Source of the DNA: an uncultured Butyricicoccus sp.
Lineage (GTDB): Bacteria > Bacillota > Clostridia > Oscillospirales > Butyricicoccaceae
Direction: 5' to 3'
DNA: 48,228 nucleotides
Assembly (NCBI GenBank): GCA_934532985.1
Contig: CAKTAV010000015.1
Coordinates: 1 to 48,228 of the forward strand
Shown here: one piece after another, positions 47,325 through 48,228 of the stretch
How the letters are laid out: each line of letters opens with the position of its first letter
Numbering within the stretch: the first letter of the stretch is position 1
Program-made: the position numbers and the translations under genes
The notes under the pieces: model-generated
What the model was told of the DNA's origin: nothing
Databases searched by the model: none
The model's input: the letters and a program-made list of their open reading frames with translations, nothing else

Positions 47325-47613
47325 TTCTCAACCTCCTATGCCTATAGTTTAGCGAAATAGAAACAGCAAAAAAATTTAATTGTGCTTTGCTTTATATCGT
47401 ATTTTCCGATATTGTACACGCGTTCTCCAGATTTCTTGTAGCCCACCCTTCTTTTCGCCCGGAATATTGTATTGTTACACACATATTTTGATATTCTTAT
47501 CAACACATACAAATATACATATGTGTTCTTTGCCAGCATCTTTTGCTCTAAGACGTAAGCCGGTAGTATCTTCTCCTCATCTCATATTCTATCTTTCAAA
47601 CAAGCAGACAAAC
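47325..47613. other. AT-rich intergenic region upstream of the SGNH gene
   Basis: No credible gene. A possible minus-strand promoter is TGTACA, 16 bp, TATAAA around 47377-47404, with a long leader into the esterase. ACACATA-type repeats occur at 47477-47525. No tRNA or transposase remnant is visible. Confidence 0.4.
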
Positions 47614-47658
47614 GAAAAAGACCGCCAGCAGGGAAGATGCTCTCTCCTATTGACGGTC
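47614..47658 (-). terminator. Minus-strand terminator without an obvious gene
   Basis: On the minus strand GACCGTCAATAGG and CCTGCTGGCGGTC pair imperfectly and TTTTTCG follows. It would end transcription arriving from the tRNA-Arg side; whatever it once terminated is gone. Confidence 0.6.
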
Positions 47659-47683
47659 ATATTTTTTGAATTTTTAAGACAAC

Positions 47684-47701
47684 TGTCCCCAAATTGTCCC
47701 C
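47684..47701. repeat. Tandem TGTCCCC motif, possible arm-type site of a lost integrase
   Basis: TGTCCCC occurs at 47684-47690 and again ten bases on. Such tandem GGGGACA repeats occur beside tyrosine integrase genes at tRNA attachment sites; here no integrase remains. The link is speculative. Confidence 0.3.
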
Positions 47702-47741
47702 ACGGCAAAAATTTTAGAAATTGAAGCACCTCAAAAAGTGC

Positions 47742-47781
47742 AAAAAAATACGGATAACACCCGAAATCAGATGTTATCCGT
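47742..47781 (-). terminator. Terminator abutting a tRNA-Arg 3' fragment
   Basis: On the minus strand ACGGATAACA and TGTTATCCGT form a 10-bp stem with a 12-nt loop, then ATTTTTTTG. Confidence 0.85.
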
Positions 47782-47801
47782 GGTACGCCAGAAGGGATTC
47801 G
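47781..47801 (-). repeat. Extra 21-nt tRNA-Arg 3' end fragment
   Basis: Identical to the last 21 bases, including CCA, of the tRNA-Arg at 47930-48006; the sequence then diverges abruptly. It is immediately followed by its own terminator, as with the tRNA-Leu copies at the other edge. Confidence 0.85.
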
Positions 47802-47891
47802 CTTTTCTGCGGAAAAGCCACGGCGGTTGCAGCCTGCATTCAGCAGGCTGCCAAGAGCCGCCTTTCGAATCCCGCAAGTCGGATAAACAGG
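47802..47891. other. Hairpin-rich insert between tRNA-Arg 3' copies
   Basis: Bounded by inverted GGGATTCG and CGAATCCC (the first shared with the tRNA fragment), with nested GCAGCCTGC/GCAGGCTGC and GGCGG/CCGCC arms. Non-coding and reminiscent of the inserts at 256-750. Confidence 0.5.
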
Positions 47892-47929
47892 CAAAAAAAA
47901 TCAAGGTATCCGAAATTAGATACCTTGAT
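47892..47929 (-). terminator. Terminator of tRNA-Arg
   Basis: On the minus strand ATCAAGGTATC and GATACCTTGAT form an 11-bp stem with an 8-nt loop, then seven or more T's. Confidence 0.92.
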
Positions 47930-48006
47930 TGGTACGCCAGAAGGGATTCGAACCCCCGACCTTTTGGTTCGTAGCCAAACACTCTATCCAGCTGAGCTAC
48001 TGGCGC
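47930..48006 (-). tRNA. tRNA-Arg(ACG)
   Basis: Acceptor arms GCGCCAG and CTGGCGT pair with a terminal G-U. Anticodon stem TTTGG/CCAAA encloses loop CTACGAA, giving anticodon ACG (inosine-modified). GGTTCGAATCC is the T-loop and CCA is encoded. Confidence 0.96.
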
Positions 48007-48031
48007 ATACCGCAGTTCCGACTGCCTATAT

Positions 48032-48060
48032 ATAATATCATTGCCGCCGCGAAAAGTCAA
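48032..48060 (-). promoter_or_regulatory. Sigma-A promoter of tRNA-Arg
   Basis: On the minus strand TTGACT, 17 bp, TATTAT, about 25 bp before the mature 5' end. The rest of the 48007-48110 spacer shows nothing else. Confidence 0.85.
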
Positions 48061-48110
48061 CAGTTTTTTTCATAAAATCCGCAGTTTTTTTCGCGCTGTG
48101 TCCGTCAGCA

Positions 48111-48147
48111 AAAAGAAAAACCGGCTATCTCTTGCGAAATAACCGGT
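48111..48147 (-). terminator. Terminator of the second tRNA-Arg
   Basis: On the minus strand ACCGGTTAT and ATAGCCGGT pair with one G-U and a loop of about 9 nt, then TTTTTCTTTTT. Confidence 0.85.
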
Positions 48148-48152
48148 GTTCC

Positions 48153-48228
48153 TGGTACGCCAGAAGGGATTCGAACCCCCGACCTTTTGGTTCGTAGCCA
48201 AACACTCTATCCAGCTGAGCTACTGGCG
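48153..48228 (-). tRNA. tRNA-Arg(ACG), second copy, cut by window edge
   Basis: Identical to 47930-48006 over the visible 76 bases; only the first base of the mature tRNA is outside the window. Confidence 0.95.

Noticed and set aside
47342..47724. Open frames of 65 and 114 codons upstream of the SGNH gene
   Set aside because: AT-rich, overlapping on opposite strands, no RBS, and the second crosses a terminator.

Overview
The window looks like chromosome of an anaerobic, endospore-forming Firmicute of class Clostridia, probably an Oscillospiraceae/Ruminococcaceae-type gut bacterium. The support is a spore germination cluster (gpr, spoIIP, gerAA-gerAC-gerAB), Firmicute RBSs (AGGAGG, GAGGTG), sigma-A promoters with 17-bp spacers, a CarD-type regulator, Mini-III RNase and a single-chain PurL. 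The genus cannot be fixed from the sequence alone. Coding regions are fairly GC-rich and intergenic regions AT-rich. Both window edges cut through tRNA genes.

Layout. 1-2.1 kb: tandem tRNA-Leu(CAG) genes, then two extra copies of the tRNA 3' end plus its terminator separated by hairpin-rich filler, then four small XRE regulators with palindromic operator candidates; this is accessory in character. 2.2-5.8 kb: rpe, an independently transcribed structured RNA, thioredoxin, a macrodomain/Nudix pair and carD. 5.8-15.5 kb: purL, a polar amino-acid ABC importer, a YwaF-type membrane protein, and an RmlD-like reductase overlapping a dicarboxylate-type symporter. 15.6-16.0 kb: a copy of a dispersed repeat. 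16.0-21.6 kb: the sporulation/germination run, headed by a sigma-G-like promoter. 21.8-26.4 kb: rpsT, argF, a second thioredoxin (WCEPC), mrnC, an Asn/Gln-rich 61-residue protein with its own sigma-G-like promoter, and yebC. 26.4-29.2 kb: a YtrA-type GntR regulator, ABC exporter and DUF4097-like lipoprotein operon. 29.3-29.7 kb: another repeat copy. 29.8-36.2 kb: gluQRS, a NifX-like protein, and envelope glycosyltransferase and SGNH genes.

36.7-47.3 kb is the most unusual part. It is a carbohydrate locus with two paralogous AraC regulators, each fused to a GH39-like domain without the usual Trp-Asn-Glu-Pro acid/base motif. It also holds two GPH-family sugar:cation symporters, an SGNH esterase and a cytoplasmic protein that joins a chitobiase C-terminal-like domain, a metallo-beta-lactamase fold and a cadherin-like beta-sandwich. 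No intact glycosidase is visible. Set inside this locus, at 42.3-42.6 kb, is a compact module with the complete architecture of an Fst/par type I toxin-antitoxin system: a 28-residue hydrophobic peptide, a convergent antisense RNA, split direct repeats and a shared bidirectional terminator.

The right edge (47.6-48.2 kb) has two tRNA-Arg(ACG) genes on the minus strand and a third partial 3' copy with a hairpin-rich insert, mirroring the tRNA-Leu edge. Together they suggest that tRNA 3' ends are repeated targets of small insertions in this genome.
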